Source: Knufia peltigerae
Taxonomy: Eukaryota; Ascomycota; Eurotiomycetes; Chaetothyriales; Trichomeriaceae
Direction of reading: 5' to 3'
Length of the DNA: 64,000 nt
Assembly (NCBI GenBank): GCA_030247855.1
Contig: JAPDRN010000022.1
Span: 297,860-361,859 of the forward strand
Made by a program: the position numbers and the translations under genes. Under the pieces are notes generated by a model, which was given only the letters and a program-made list of their open reading frames with translations, had not been told where the DNA came from and did not search any database. Positions 1 to 11,737 of the stretch are shown here, piece by piece (position 1 is the first letter of the stretch; each line of letters starts with the position of its first letter).

Positions 1-1259
1 TACGTTTTCTTCGTCTGGCGGCTAAAGTCGACTTCACGACCACATTGCTTCCTGGCCTCAAACGATTCTGATAGCAACCAGGCACCGAAGCAATCGAGGC
101 TGCTCTCAAATTGGCGCGCCAATACTATACCGAATTGTCGACTCCTCAACCACAACGCACCAAATTCATCGCACGCAAACAATCATATCATGGCAACACC
201 TTGGGATCGTTGTCTGTTGGCTATCATGCCGGCCGTCGTGCCATCTACGAGCCCATTTTAGGGTCGAATGTTGCACATGTGTCGCCGTGTTACCCCTATC
301 GTGATATGAAGGAAGGAGAGACGGACGAAGCTTATGTTGCCAGACTAGCTCAAGAGCTCGAGGATACATTCCAAAGTCTCGGTCCGGATACTGTGTGTGC
401 ATTCGTTGCCGAGACTGTGGCTGGCATGGTATGTGTTGCACTTTTGAGTCTTTGTTATCTAAGGATTTCACGATTGACGCAAGTTGTTTTTAGACCCTCG
501 GTTGTGTGCCTCCGACTCCAGGATACCTTAAAGCCATGAGAGAAGTGTGCCATCGACATGGCGCATTGTTCATTCTCGATGAGGTGATGAGTGGTATGGG
601 CCGTACAGGTACATTACATGCCTGGTCTCACGAAGAATCCATGGTTGCTCCAGATCTACAGACGGTTGCAAAGGGTCTAGGAGCTGGATATGCCCCGATA
701 GGTGCGCTTCTCGTCAACAAGCGAATCGTTGATACACTGGCCCGAGGGACAGGTGCCTTCACCCACAGCCAGACATACCAGGGCCATCCGGTCGCGTGTG
801 CAGCTGCGAATGAAGTTCAGCGGATCATTCGAGAAGACAACCTTCTTGGTAGTGCTTCTATTTTGGGCGAAAAGCTCGGTACACTGTTGAGAGAGAGGTT
901 GGGTTCACACAAGAACGTCGGTGATATTCGTGGGAGAGGACTTTTCTGGGGCATCGAGTTTGTCAAGTCAAAGTCCACAAAGGAATCATTCCCACCTTCC
1001 GACCAGATTGCAGGAAAGTTGCATGTGAGTAAATTGTCTTGTCTAGTGCAGACTGAAGAACGAGCATCTCCTGACATGTTGATTGCAGAAAACCGGATTC
1101 ATGCCCGAATATGGCATATCTCTGCTTCCAGGTTCGGGTACTGTCGATGGAAAGAATGGTGATGTTATTGTGCTTGCACCCGCGTATAATATCACTCTCG
1201 CGGACGTCGAGATGATCGTCGACAAGCTGGAAAGGGTCGTGCATGCGGTACTTGGCTGA
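1..1259 (+). CDS. PLP-dependent class III aminotransferase (5' truncated by window edge)
   Basis: This is an aminotransferase family III enzyme, which transfers an amino group with pyridoxal phosphate; its substrate cannot be told from sequence. Visible exons are 1-20, 82-428, 494-1024 and 1089-1259, all in frame. Family marks are SGGTEAIEAALKLAR (PLP phosphate pocket), LFILDEVMSGMGRTG (the Asp that contacts the PLP pyridine N), TVAKGLGAGYAPIGA (Schiff-base Lys) and THSQTYQGHPVACAAA. The first visible intron (21-81) appears to use a GC donor; only that junction restores SSGGTEAIE. The other introns are 429-493 and 1025-1088. The N-terminal part lies outside the window. The C-terminal end is complete, with tga at 1257. 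The domain assignment is firm. The role is open, although a transporter and a sulfatase lie downstream. Confidence 0.9.
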
Positions 1260-1634
1260 TGTTGTCTTCTTAGGCAGAGTTAGTCTAGTCCGCAAATGTA
1301 TCTCAAACACATGACAGAGCTCCAACAATAGCATTGTGCTCTCCCTCCTCTTCACTGCAGGTTTCTCTCTATCACTGCTCTGCCTCACTTCCTCATCTCC
1401 TGCCTCTGAACATTCCCTCACTACACCTTAATTTTACTTTGACTTAAACCTTTGCAGATTTGAACTTGGCCACTCGCACATTGGATTTTTTTTCCGTTGC
1501 TCAACTCCTTCCAGTGCTTTTCCTAACATTTGATTCGACATCGATCTCCAATCTAAATAGGCCAGCAAAGATGTCTTCTGACTCAGATGTTCGCAATATT
1601 CCGGCTACTGTGCCTATCTATGCGAGATCCGGCG

Positions 1635-2202
1635 ATGGAAACCGGCTTCGTCAGATTTGCTGGATGTGGCATCGACGTAAGCTCTCTGCTTTCACGTGTG
1701 GCTTCTTAGACAGGAAGAAGAGAACTAATCTTGCTTACAAATTCCAATCACACGCGAGATAAGGGAAGGCGCTGTGGTCGTGGACATCCCAATTGGTCCC
1801 GCTGCGACTATTGCACTCGGTTTGACAGAGTGTTGTGCAGCTCTCGGTGGAGGAAAGGCAAGGTTGAGAGTTCCATTTTGGCAAGGAGGCCACTGACATT
1901 GTTGAAATGTATAGGTCTGTTACTTCTGCAAGGCTCCTCACGCACAAGATCGGAAGGAGCCCCAGGGAATGCCAGAATCATACATGAGACTTCCCGAGCT
2001 TCTCTACGTCGATTTCAAATAGGCGAGAGAGGAGCGTCGTGCTTGGCTGCAGAGCCCCCATTCGGAACGTCTCAGGGCACTCGCCGCTGGTAGGGGCGGT
2101 AGCGTGGAGGATCCCACGATGCCCATCAATTTGTGCTACGACCAGACGGTATTCAGGGAAAACCAATTCTTCAAGAGCATGGCAGAGGTGCCTATGTCCT
2201 AA
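1635..2202 (+). pseudogene. Cys-rich (zinc-finger-like) gene, interrupted by an in-frame TAG
   Basis: Not recognised as a named family. Exons 1635-1676, 1710-1862 and 1915 onward join in one frame across plausible introns (gtaagc..ttag; gttgag..atag with a CACTGAC branch site). They give about 100 residues with clustered Cys/His: RRCGRGHPNWSRCDYC, then KVCYFCKAPH. At 2020-2022 a TAG falls in frame, after LPELLYVDFK. The same frame then stays open for another 59 codons (AREERRAWLQSPHSERLRAL...) to TAA at 2200. The continuity across the stop suggests a longer protein broken by a nonsense change, or a missed intron. A different frame over 1770-1860 also reads like protein, so the model is uncertain. 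Nothing links it functionally to the neighbours. Confidence 0.35.
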
Positions 2203-2804
2203 AACGCTTGGAGTGCCATATACCTGGGAATCTCGGGGGACATGCAGAAAGCAGCTGTCTACGAGTATCGCAAACCGCCATTCCGCCAACATCGCTGGTC
2301 AGCTTCAAGGGCTGACATGGCACACTTTCGGATACGTTCCGGTCTAGAGGCGGTCAGAAAATTGCACCACATCTATTCTCAGCGACTAGGGCTGCTACTA
2401 TTCAACTTCGTTCCTCTTCTTGAGAGAGCGTGCGCCGCATATTACGAATGGATGGCAGCAGATGGCACGGTGGGCGCCTCGGTTCGATAACGAAGTGATG
2501 AGCCAACATTTTGAAGAGGTCCACGATAATTATTGATCCGGCGACGTCCCGGGGGCGTCTCGAGGAGCTTCGCAACAGCCACTCGGGAGAATCTGAGAGC
2601 ACGAACATTGAATAGTGGGAGGAATCAAACGTATCTGGATGGCTTTAGTTATCTGGCCATTAGAAGACACTATCACCTCCGAGACAAATTTTCCTTATGC
2701 TCGCTTCTAACCCGTACAAAATCACCCGTTTCCCAAAAGTTCTCAACTGACCGACCATTGCCCATTGGGCACGTTGCAGGGTCCATGATCTTCGGTCTTT
2801 AGAT
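2203..2804. other. Intergenic, no supported gene
   Basis: Short open frames exist on both strands but none has family motifs or good splice-supported extensions. This stretch holds the 3' end of the MFS gene on the minus strand and possibly decayed sequence downstream of the broken Cys-rich gene. Confidence 0.5.
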
Positions 2805-5550
2805 CTAGACGCCAGACTCTCCTTCCAGATGCACAGATGTGGCTCCTGCCCTCTTGTCGACGCCCATGTCGTGTTCCACCTCGACGGACATCATCTTGAC
2901 CTCTCGAGAATTGTGTCCGTTGCTCTTGGGCACGTGGTTCGTCAGCAGGTGATCCATGGATCGGAGGCACAAGGCGGCCACGATGGACCAGACGCCGAAA
3001 GCGATGGCGGCGTAGTACATGTATCTGTACGCGGCCACGAGACCATTATCGTAGGCGTTCTGGGCGGCAGACATGACCTCGGGAGTTATGCCGGGCACCG
3101 CGTGGAGGGCCTTTGTCCGTGCAGGGCCGCTCGCAACGAGTGCTTTGATCAGCGGACCGAGACTGGTCTTGGGCAAGCCGAGAGGAAGCACTGCTTTGGT
3201 GACGTATTTTTGGATAGTGGGCTGCATTTTGTCTGTGTCCATGAAATACCTCGTTAGCCCAAGCCCACAAAAGACGAAACCATCTGGCTGGTGGGTTTTT
3301 CCAGATTTTGCCAAAAACTCACTGTTCAAAATGGCCACAAAGACAGCTGTCCCGATAGATCCAGCTGCCGTCCGGATACCCTGGCTGGCACCAAAATAGG
3401 TACTCTGCTGGCCCTCGGGCGCGATCAACTGCACGAGCATACCGGCCTGGTTCTCCAGGTACCCAACTGGGCAGCCAGCCAGGAACGAGACTGCCGCGGC
3501 GAAAGCCTTGTCGCCTGGTCTGCAATTCATCAAAGCCCCCGTGAAGGCGGTTAACCAAACACACCAAAAGACGAGTTGCCACTTGACATGACCGATCTTG
3601 GACCAGAACGGCCCGCAGAAGACGGTGGCAGCCCAGGTCCCCATGCCAGTCGTGGATGACAACCAAGCCACCGTTTGCCAGTCGGAGTTTTGACCGAAGT
3701 ATCTAAGTGCCTCTATAAAATCACAACAACGTCAGCAAACAGAAGATATTCATGTCTGGGCTTCCTCATATCTTCCAGATATCAAAAACAGGAAACACCT
3801 ACGGGTAGGCCAAATGATATGCATGCCCACAAATGCAATACCAGCTGAACTCGCAACAATAAGCAAGCTTGTAAAGCCCCTGAAGTCCTTGAACAGATGC
3901 ATGGGCAAAAATGGCTCTGTGATGGGCATGTACGTCTCTGATTCAAGTCAGTATCACAAGATTACAACGCCAGACTTGATAACGTACCATAAAGAATCAG
4001 TAGGACCAAGGTCCCGACACCGCTGATTAATGTTCCCAACACCAGACCTGGCCAGATGAACGTTAGCACCAGTATTGTGGGATAGGTTGATACGAAACAA
4101 AGTCGTCAGTGACATACCTGACGTCCATGGTTTTGGGTTGCCACCCCATGAGAGGCCGAGGGTGCAAAGTGTCAAGCCTGCCGAAGCGAGAATCATGCCA
4201 CCAAAGTCGAGACGTCTGAGACGCGAACGGACCGACAAGACACTAACAGAGTCTCGCGGATGGTAGAAAAAGAAGAACAAAACCAACTCGACGGCTAGGA
4301 ATACAACGTTAGAAATCCATGAAACGACCAAAGAGCAAGCAAACGTGAGGGTCGGGTAGAATGGGTGTAAATGCTTACCGACCACGATGACATAGATGTA
4401 ATAGATCCAACGCCAAGTGGCAGTCTCATAGAGTAGACGCCCTGAAGAAGTGGATGAATTAGCAAACTCGACTTTCATAGCATGGTTGACGTCTTTGGCT
4501 GAAGATAACAAACAAGATAGTCCGTGACCGGTAATGGGGCAAGGACTGAGGGAGCGTACCGATATATGGACTCATAGCTGTTGCCGGAAAGACAAGACAC
4601 AACACCAAGGATATGGTAAGCATTTTATGTTTGTTTGGAAGGAGTTCTGAAAACGCCTCAAAAGTTAGATCTACAGTTCTTTGAAAAGGAAAAAAGGGCT
4701 CCCAAGGATGCAACTTGCCTGTGGCCGTGACCATGGCCGCGAATTGAGCTCCAGCAGCGAGACCGATCAGTATCTTTCACGTTGCGAGTAATGTCAGCAA
4801 ACTGATTCGAGTGAAAAACAAGACTCTTCAAGAATGAAGAGGCATATGACGCTGGAAAAGAAGGCATACATTGGCTCCGATCAAAGTGTTTACGCTTTGA
4901 GCTGTGCCTGCGACGATGCCTACGTAGATTCAACAAATCGGTCAGTAAATGTGTCCTACAGTCGTACCGTCCTAAAACCAGGCTGGGCGGCTCAGAATAG
5001 AAAACCTACCGCCAACGAGTCCCATTACATTGAAGGAAATAATGACCCATCGTCGACCGCAGATATCCGCCAGACGGCCGACAAGCAAGTATCCGACTGC
5101 CAATCCCATGCTCCAGGCAATTGAGAAGAGTGTCGAATTTTTAGACGTAGGATCTGAGTGAGGCGTGGTCAGTCGATGACTCCACGGCCTCAGACATGGT
5201 ATATTCGTCATCAAACTCACCAATATCGGCGGCAATAAGTGTCAGGATTGCTGCTGCAGGATTGAACCCCCATGCCCCGGCGAACCAGCCCAACGAGAGG
5301 GCGAACAGGGTGATGGCCTGGCAAGAAAAACAAGAGTCGGTTTAGGAACTTTCTCACCATCCAGTCAAATTGGAACACCTACAGTTCTCGGCTCAATGAT
5401 GGAACGCAACAGTCCCGTCTCCAGCACATGTTTCGTCGATTCTTCAGCGATGTAGGCTCTTGTTTCTATCTCGATTTTGGTCTCTCTTTCGTACGCATCT
5501 TGGGCGGCGTCCGAGAACCCCAGACGATGACGAGGAGCGGAATGAATGGT
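2805..5550 (-). CDS. MFS exporter, TRI12 (trichothecene efflux) type, 12 coding exons
   Basis: This is a polytopic plasma-membrane drug:H+ antiporter-type MFS protein of the TRI12 family. Reading from the N-terminus, exons are 5550-5383, 5317-5221, 5153-5010, 4919-4870, 4773-4719, 4646-4560, 4441-4379, 4294-4118, 4047-3988, 3937-3803, 3712-3323 and 3232-2805. They total 1854 nt, an exact frame. Family marks are STLFSIAWSMGLAVGYLLVG, GRLADICGRRWVIISFNVMG (MFS motif A), TATWRWIYYIYVIV, LGLSWGGNPKPW, ITEPFLPMHLFKDFRGF and APEGQQSTYFGASQGIRTAA. The intron at 4647-4718 appears to have a GC donor (GCAAGT). The intron inside the penultimate coding block (3233-3322) is 90 nt, so it is easily missed in frame. 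The initiator is unresolved: an ATG at 5613-5615 is near but not in a convincing splice path. Substrate unknown; secondary-metabolite or toxin self-protection export is typical of the family. Confidence 0.88.
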
Positions 5551-6581
5551 CTAGAGATTGGAACAAAGAAGGTCAGCACTGATCCCAGTCTTGAACGTTT
5601 CTCATTGACCAGCATGGGGGACTGGTAAGACTAGATTTGCATACGTCGTCTGCCATTTTCCCCGACTTGTCTTTGTTTCGTATTTTGTGATTTAACTGTC
5701 AGTGAGTGAAAAATAGCTTGGGTACTGAAAAGTTTGCACACGGTGCTGATGCTCCAGTCCGTTCGATAATCTATATAGTCGAAACGAAAAATGATACGAC
5801 CCCATTACCCCAGAGATAGCCTAAGTGTCCAAACAAGCACCCCTACCCCATGGTATCCAGTCTCTATAGGAGAAGTCTTGCGATTTACGGAGTAGAGCTT
5901 GGATGCCGAATTAGCCGACGAGCCGGTGTCCGGAGAATGGTCTCGCAAACGACTACTACTGTAGAAGTCAAGGAAGTGAATTTTTCTGGCCCTGGACTAA
6001 TTTACACACTATTGAGCCTCAATCGCATGCTGACGGCCTCTTAGCGCGATGTCAGGTTTCTCGGGACTGATTTACCCCACGGTACATCCGGTCCAGCATT
6101 CGCAGCCTGTCTTACAAGTCTATCTGGATGAAGACTATAATGCATTTATCATGGCAGCTAGAACGAAGAGTATGCAACGCCGTGTGTAGTAAGGATATGC
6201 TCCGTACTTCAGATCTCTCATTAGCGAATGCCAAGTCAGTTGGGCTCGAGGGAGTCACCGGGGAAAATGTCAAACGACGGGGATGCTTGGTGTCTTGGGG
6301 TCCGGGCAAGAGTTGCAGTGGGCACGATAAGCGGATCCCACACGTGGTACTCAATCCGACCCTTTTCCGGCCGATACCCCCCCAGTATGAAGAAACCGCG
6401 CACTGTGGACGCTCTGCTCATATGTACTTCGTGTTCAGGGAGACAACAGACATTCAAGAGTCAGTGCTTAATCCTTGACAAAGGTAGAAGACACTCCTTG
6501 GGACAAGGAGCTTTCAGAAAACCAACCCCTGCGAAAGTTTCCCGGTTCCGAGCTTTGATCTCGCCGAGTATTTAGGGTACC
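5551..6581. other. Divergent intergenic region between MFS exporter and sulfatase
   Basis: About 1 kb with no supported gene. It must hold the promoters of both the minus-strand exporter and the plus-strand sulfatase. One copy of the recurrent intergenic motif TACGGAGTA lies at 5886-5894. Confidence 0.5.
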
Positions 6582-8480
6582 ATGAGCAAACGACCAAACT
6601 TCTTGTTGATTGTCGCCGATGACCTGGGCTTCTCAGATGTCAGTCCGTTTGGAGGCGAAATCAAAACGCCTCATCTCGCTCGCCTGGCCTCGGAGGGTTT
6701 GCGTTTTACAGACTTCCATGCGGCGTCAGCATGTTCACCAACAAGATCGATGTTGTTGAGTGGAACGGACCACCGTGAGTCTTTACCCTGTTGCATGTAT
6801 TCTTCCCAAAAAAGGCAGGCATGTCAACATTGTCTCGTACCGAGAACTCGCTCACTTCATACCGGAGTTGGCATTTGTTCGCAGAAACAAGATGAGATAT
6901 ATTCCTAACACTAAACTTTTAGACATCGCTGGGATAGGAACCATGGCTGAAACCAAAGCTGAATTTCATAAAGATAAGCCAGGATATGAAGGCTTCCTGA
7001 ATGATGCAGTGGCCCCCCTGCCTGAATTGTTGAATGAGGCTGGCTATTTGACCATGATGGCTGGGAAATGGCATTTGGGGAGTGAGCCAGGACGATTTCC
7101 ATGCGATCGTGGATTTGAAAAATCGTTCGCCCTGCTTCCGGTTTGTTAGAACATTAAGCCATCAGACATCAAAGATGGGCGAGTACTGATATTGGTCTGC
7201 AACAGGGTGCCGCCAATCACTATGCTTTTGAACCCCAGCTAGCTGCTGGCGACGAAAAGCCAGGCTGGATCAAACATTGTCCTTCATTGTATGTGGAAGG
7301 CGACAAGAACATTCCACCCGCAGAACTAGGCTCCAGCTTCTATTCCACCGATTCTTACGTCGATAAACTTTTGCACTACTTTGATGCGAGGACAGAGGAC
7401 GATCGAGACCGCCCCTTTTTTGCCTATCTGCCCTTCGCGGCACCTCATTGGCCTCTTCAAGCTCCTCAGGAGAACATGCAGCGATACCGGGGCTCTTACG
7501 ATGACGGGCCAGCTGCTCTCCGCGAGAAACGTCTGCAAAAGCTCAAAGAGTTTGGGCTTGTGGGGAAAGATGTGGTCCCCCACGACGTTGTGGCCGTTGG
7601 TGATAATCGCCTGGCCCGGGATTGGGCGTCACTTTCACCAGAGGATCAGGCGTACTCCGCGCGCACGATGGAGGCGTATGCCGGTATGGTGGATCGGATC
7701 GACGAGCAAATCGGGCGGGTGCTGGCCCATCTCGAGAAGACCAACGAGCTTGAAGACACGGTGGTGCTCTTCATGTCCGACAATGGCGCCGAAGGCATGA
7801 TGTTGGAAGCCGTGCCCGTGATGGGCGATAACATGGCCGCACACCTGGAAAAGTACTACGACAACTCGATAGAGAATATCGGTCGAGCGAATTCCTACGT
7901 GTGGTACGGTCCACATTGGGCCCAGGCCGGCACAGCTCCTTCCAGACTGTACAAGGCCTTCACGTCTGAGGGTGGAATCCGAGTTCCGCTGATCATGTGG
8001 GCTGGTGGGCGCGTCAGAGAGAGCCTGATGGGCGCGAAGCACCAAGCTGGGGATATCCGGCACGACTTTTGCACCGTGATGGACATCGCTCCGACGATCC
8101 TAGACTGGGCGGGTGTATCGCATCCAGGGACGGAATATAGAGGTCGTAACATCAAACCGATGCGTGGGCACTCTTGGACGCCCTACCTGGCTGGGTCAGT
8201 TGATAAGATCCACGCAGATGACCACGTCGTTGGCTGGGAGCTGTTTGGTAGAAGAGGACTTCGGAAAGGCCAGTGGAAGGCACTCTTTATCCCCAAACCG
8301 TTTGGACCCGAAAAATGGCAGCTCTACAACCTAGATCAGGACTCGGGGGAGACAAAGGACCTGAGGGCATCGCACCCGGAGAAGCTCAAGCAATTGTTGA
8401 CAGAGTACGCAGCATACGTGCAGGAAGTAGGGGTGGTGGATGATTTTGAATGGGGCACCTTTGTCACGGATGAGTCTTGA
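6582..8480 (+). CDS. Arylsulfatase-type sulfatase (Cys-type)
   Basis: Alkaline-phosphatase-superfamily sulfatase hydrolysing a sulfate ester; substrate unknown. Exons are 6582-6774, 6923-7140 and 7206-8480 (561 aa), with introns 6775-6922 and 7141-7205. The N-terminus RPNFLLIVADDLGFSD supplies the metal-binding Asp pair. The active-site signature is C51-S-P-T-R, the formylglycine-type CxPxR motif. Signature 2 is MMAGKWHLG, and LFMSDNGAEG carries the second metal site (DN). No signal peptide is obvious, so the product is probably intracellular. The length fits the family. It is the only gene here that clearly handles sulfur. Next to the transporter and aminotransferase it may belong to an organosulfate-use group, but that is inference. 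Confidence 0.92.
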
Positions 8481-8679
8481 TTTAAATCTTGGTGACTTTT
8501 GCCTTGATTGAATATAGCCAACTCCCAAACTACCTAGGTAGCTTCATATGGGGTTTGGATTGAGAGCTTCAGATGCTCATTGTTTGTAGGGTACTCAACC
8601 GAGTGCAGGTTACCATTTATGATGGCATTTCTGATGTGATCTGAGGCAGAAGACTTTGTGTGAAAAGTGTGTCCATCGC

Positions 8680-9002
8680 TCAATTCTCCAGCATATTCAC
8701 CAACCTCTCGTAGAGCTCATCTGCAGCAGCAACCTCTTCAGGTGTGGCACCTTCGATGCCACATCCGCATGTCTCCAGATAGTCAATCGCACTGCGGTAC
8801 CTCTCTCGAAGTATCTTCTACTCAGCCAGGCAGCTTCCACCAGCTTGCAAAAGCTGAAAATGTGCTCGGCATTCATATCCGGAGTTTCTCTGACAACCTC
8901 CATGAACTCTCTCGCCACCTTCTGAAGTTTTACTGCGCCTGCAGCGTTGCTCAAGTCGTATATTGTGGGACTGGGTCTGGAGAAGTCAAAGGGAGCAGCC
9001 AT
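8680..9002 (-). CDS. Small hypothetical protein, two exons
   Basis: No recognised family. Exon 9002-8898 starts MAAPFDFSRPSPTIYDLSNA. Joining across an 80-nt intron (8818-8897) to 8817-8680 restores a frame ending ATPEEVAAADELYERLVNML, for 80 aa in all. The donor GTTGTC is weak. Without splicing, the first exon instead runs on for a 101-aa reading to 8697. The joined product is helical and acidic at its C-terminus. It lies between the sulfatase and the P450, with no evident link to either. Confidence 0.45.
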
Positions 9003-9509
9003 GTTGATGCTTGAGGAGATTGAGTGTTTCTGCGCTTAGATGCTGTGTCTATGACGGCTGATTGAGAAAGGACGGTAGATGCCAGGGAAACGTGGTGAAC
9101 TAGTAGAGGTGACTTTAATCATGAATGACTGCCTTGAGAGTGACTCTATCCTATTGAAGTTGCGTCACTCCGTACTTGATCATAACGTTGACTCTGCATC
9201 TTACTTCAATAGCTGTTTGATCATCACCTTGTCACTTTACTCAGCGCCATAGGAAGTAACTCAGCGACCTTCCGCTATTCAACGATTGTCATCGCCATGT
9301 TTGACCCCACGTCTCACGCCCGGACCAAAGCAGTGTTTGGACTCGTCGACATGGAGGAGCCGTTAAGTGATAACCTATCTATATTATAGAATAGGACAAC
9401 GGGGGACGCCAGAGAAATGCACATCATGAGTTGGTTAGCAGACGTCCTTGGGAATTGGTGGATATCAAAAGGTATATGGAGTACGGAGTATAGATAATCC
9501 GTCATCTCG
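9003..9509. other. Divergent promoter region, small gene / P450
   Basis: About 500 bp without a gene. It contains one TACGGAGTA copy at 9482-9490, about 20 bp before the P450 start, and CACTCCGTAC near 9167. No other recognisable element was seen. Confidence 0.5.
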
Positions 9510-11261
9510 ATGACTAATCAGTCAGGCGCCCCAAATACACTGTCAGGCAACCCACAGATGTTCCAGACCTCCTCCTTTCAACACACGTCAGACTCACGCA
9601 GCGTCGATACAGAAGCCTCTGTGATTCGAAGTGCGCTGCATAACTCTGTGAGGCAGTTTTCAAAGATGCTGAAAATTGCCCTTATCCTCACGGGCGTCGC
9701 CTGGGTCGCTTATGTTCTCGTTCGCTATGTCGTCGGGGAGCGAAGACATCAGCGCCAGGCCTGGCAGTGGGGTTGTCAGCCCGCTCCTCGAGAACGAGGA
9801 ACGTGGTACGGCGTGACAATTATCAGAGATTTCATCCAGGCGTTGCGAGACGAGCGCGCTCCTCAATACTTTATTGAATGGCAAGAGAGAAATCCAAAGA
9901 CATATGTCACTAGATTTTTCGACACAGATGTCTTTCAGACATGCGAACCTGCAAACATTCAAGCCCTCCTAGCGAGCCAGTTTGAGGACTTTGGGCTGGG
10001 CCATCGTCTACATTCTTGGTCGCCAATGTTCGGAAGAGGCATTTTCACTACTGATGGCGCAGAATGGTTCGTGTGCCCTCTTGGTATAGCACTGCTGGCA
10101 AACTAATCAGACTTCAGGAAACATCAAAGGGCAATCCTGCGGCCACAGTTTGCGAGAGAGATTTTGCAGGATCTCGACACAGAGGAGAAGCATCACAGAA
10201 ACCTACTACGCCATCTCTTGGTCCGGCCGGACGGATGGACTGACAGAGTCGACTTGGCACCTTTATTCATGCGATTGACCATGGACTCGAGCACAGAACT
10301 TCTTTTCGGCCAGAGTACAGACTCTCAATTAGCAGCTCTCGATGGCGAACATAAGCGTGGGACCACGGTTGAATGGAAGTCATTCGATGAAGCTTACGCA
10401 AGAGGACTGAAGACTGTCGGGATTCGAAATTTTCTCGAAGACTTGCACTGGCTCTACAACCCCGGCCATTACAAAGAGGATGTTAAGGTTGTGCACGCCT
10501 ACGTTGATCATTTTGTCCAGCAAGGTTTGCGCCGTGCTGAGGTAACCGATCATAAGGCCAACGACACGTCGAGGAAGTATTGTTTCCTCGATGAACTCAT
10601 CAAAGAGACTAGACATCCTGTCGAACTTCGCGATAACTTGGTGAACATTCTGGTGGCCGGACGAGATACAACCTCTAGCGCTTTAGGCTGGACTTTTTAC
10701 TTACTGGCCCACAATGTCAACGTCTTCCACCGACTGCGTCAAATTATCACCCGTGAATTTGGGTCTTACGAATCGCCAAAGAACCTCGACTTCGCTTCCA
10801 TCAAGGGATGCACGTATCTGCAGCATGTGTTGAACGAGAGTCTGCGATTATACCCACCCGTCCCGGCCAATGCGAGATTCTCAGTCAAGGACACCACTTT
10901 GCCGGTTGGTGGCGGGCCCGATGGAAAATCTCCTGTCTACGTCCCAAAAGGCAAGTCGGTCGCGTATTTTGTGGGCGCCATGCACAGGAGGACAGACCTC
11001 TGGGGAGAAGATGCCAACGAATTTTGCCCTGATCGCTGGATCGGTCGCAAGGCGAAATGGGATTATCTGCCGTTCAGTGGCGGCGCGAGAATTTGTCTCG
11101 GCCAGCAGCAAGCTTTAACCTTGGCAGGCTTCACGATCATCCGGCTCCTCCAAAAGTTTGACGACATACAGCCTGCTGACCATGGAGAGAGGACTCGACA
11201 TGTCTTTACGCTCACAGACGCACCGCGGTATTGCTGGGTCAGGCTACACGAGGCTTCGTGA
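9510..11261 (+). CDS. Cytochrome P450, CYP52-like (alkane/fatty-acid hydroxylase type)
   Basis: Haem-thiolate monooxygenase anchored in the ER. Exons are 9510-10066 and 10118-11261 (566 aa) with a 51-nt intron that splits the Trp codon of GAEW|KHQRAILRPQF. Seen in order: N-terminal membrane anchor (MLKIALILTGVAWVAYVLVR), I-helix AGRDTTSSALGW, ExxR as ESLRLYPPVP, and the haem loop FSGGARICLGQQQALT with Cys512 as fifth ligand. The RICLGQ-QxALT form and the WxFDEAYxRG region resemble the CYP52/CYP63 group, whose members omega-hydroxylate alkanes and fatty acids; the exact family is inference. The ATG at 9510 leaves about 50 residues before the anchor, so the later ATG at the MLKIAL position is an alternative start. 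Confidence 0.93.
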
Positions 11262-11737
11262 AGCTAGCGTGAAGCAACCATAAGAATTGTTCTATCTTCT
11301 GTGAATTGAGGATATGGGTGTTTAACTGAGTTCACTGTGTACAGTGTCTGCTCGGTTGGTATTCGTTTGTAATGTTTTGGCAACCCTTGGACACACAAAA
11401 ATGTCATTGCTTCTGCGTTGTCTCTTCAATATGCTGCTTGTGGTGGTTACTGAAGGTCTCGTATGGAATCGCTCTCCGGTCCGTCGTGCGACCTTGAAGA
11501 TTCGCTGCCGGTCTTTATCTCTTTAAGCCCGGTCTCTCTGGCTTTCTTGAATCTTACTGGCCTTTTTCATTTGTACGTTTGGATGTTTCAGTTATTCTGG
11601 GTACTACTATAGCATGTCACTAACTTTCCCGACGGATTGTGACATGTTGCCTGTTGCTGCAGGACTATAAAGCAATCATCTTTTCCCCTTTCCCCTGAAA
11701 GATCTTGTTCAGACATGCACCCACCTACGAGGGGATT
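11262..11737. other. Intergenic, P450 3' region
   Basis: No supported gene. It carries T-rich and pyrimidine-rich tracts typical of fungal flanking DNA. Confidence 0.45.

Noticed and set aside
1768..1895. Protein-like reading REGAVVVDIPIGPAATIALG in another frame of the Cys-rich gene
   Set aside because: It stops after a short stretch, and no splice combination joins it to flanking coding sequence. The Cys-rich frame joins well across two introns.
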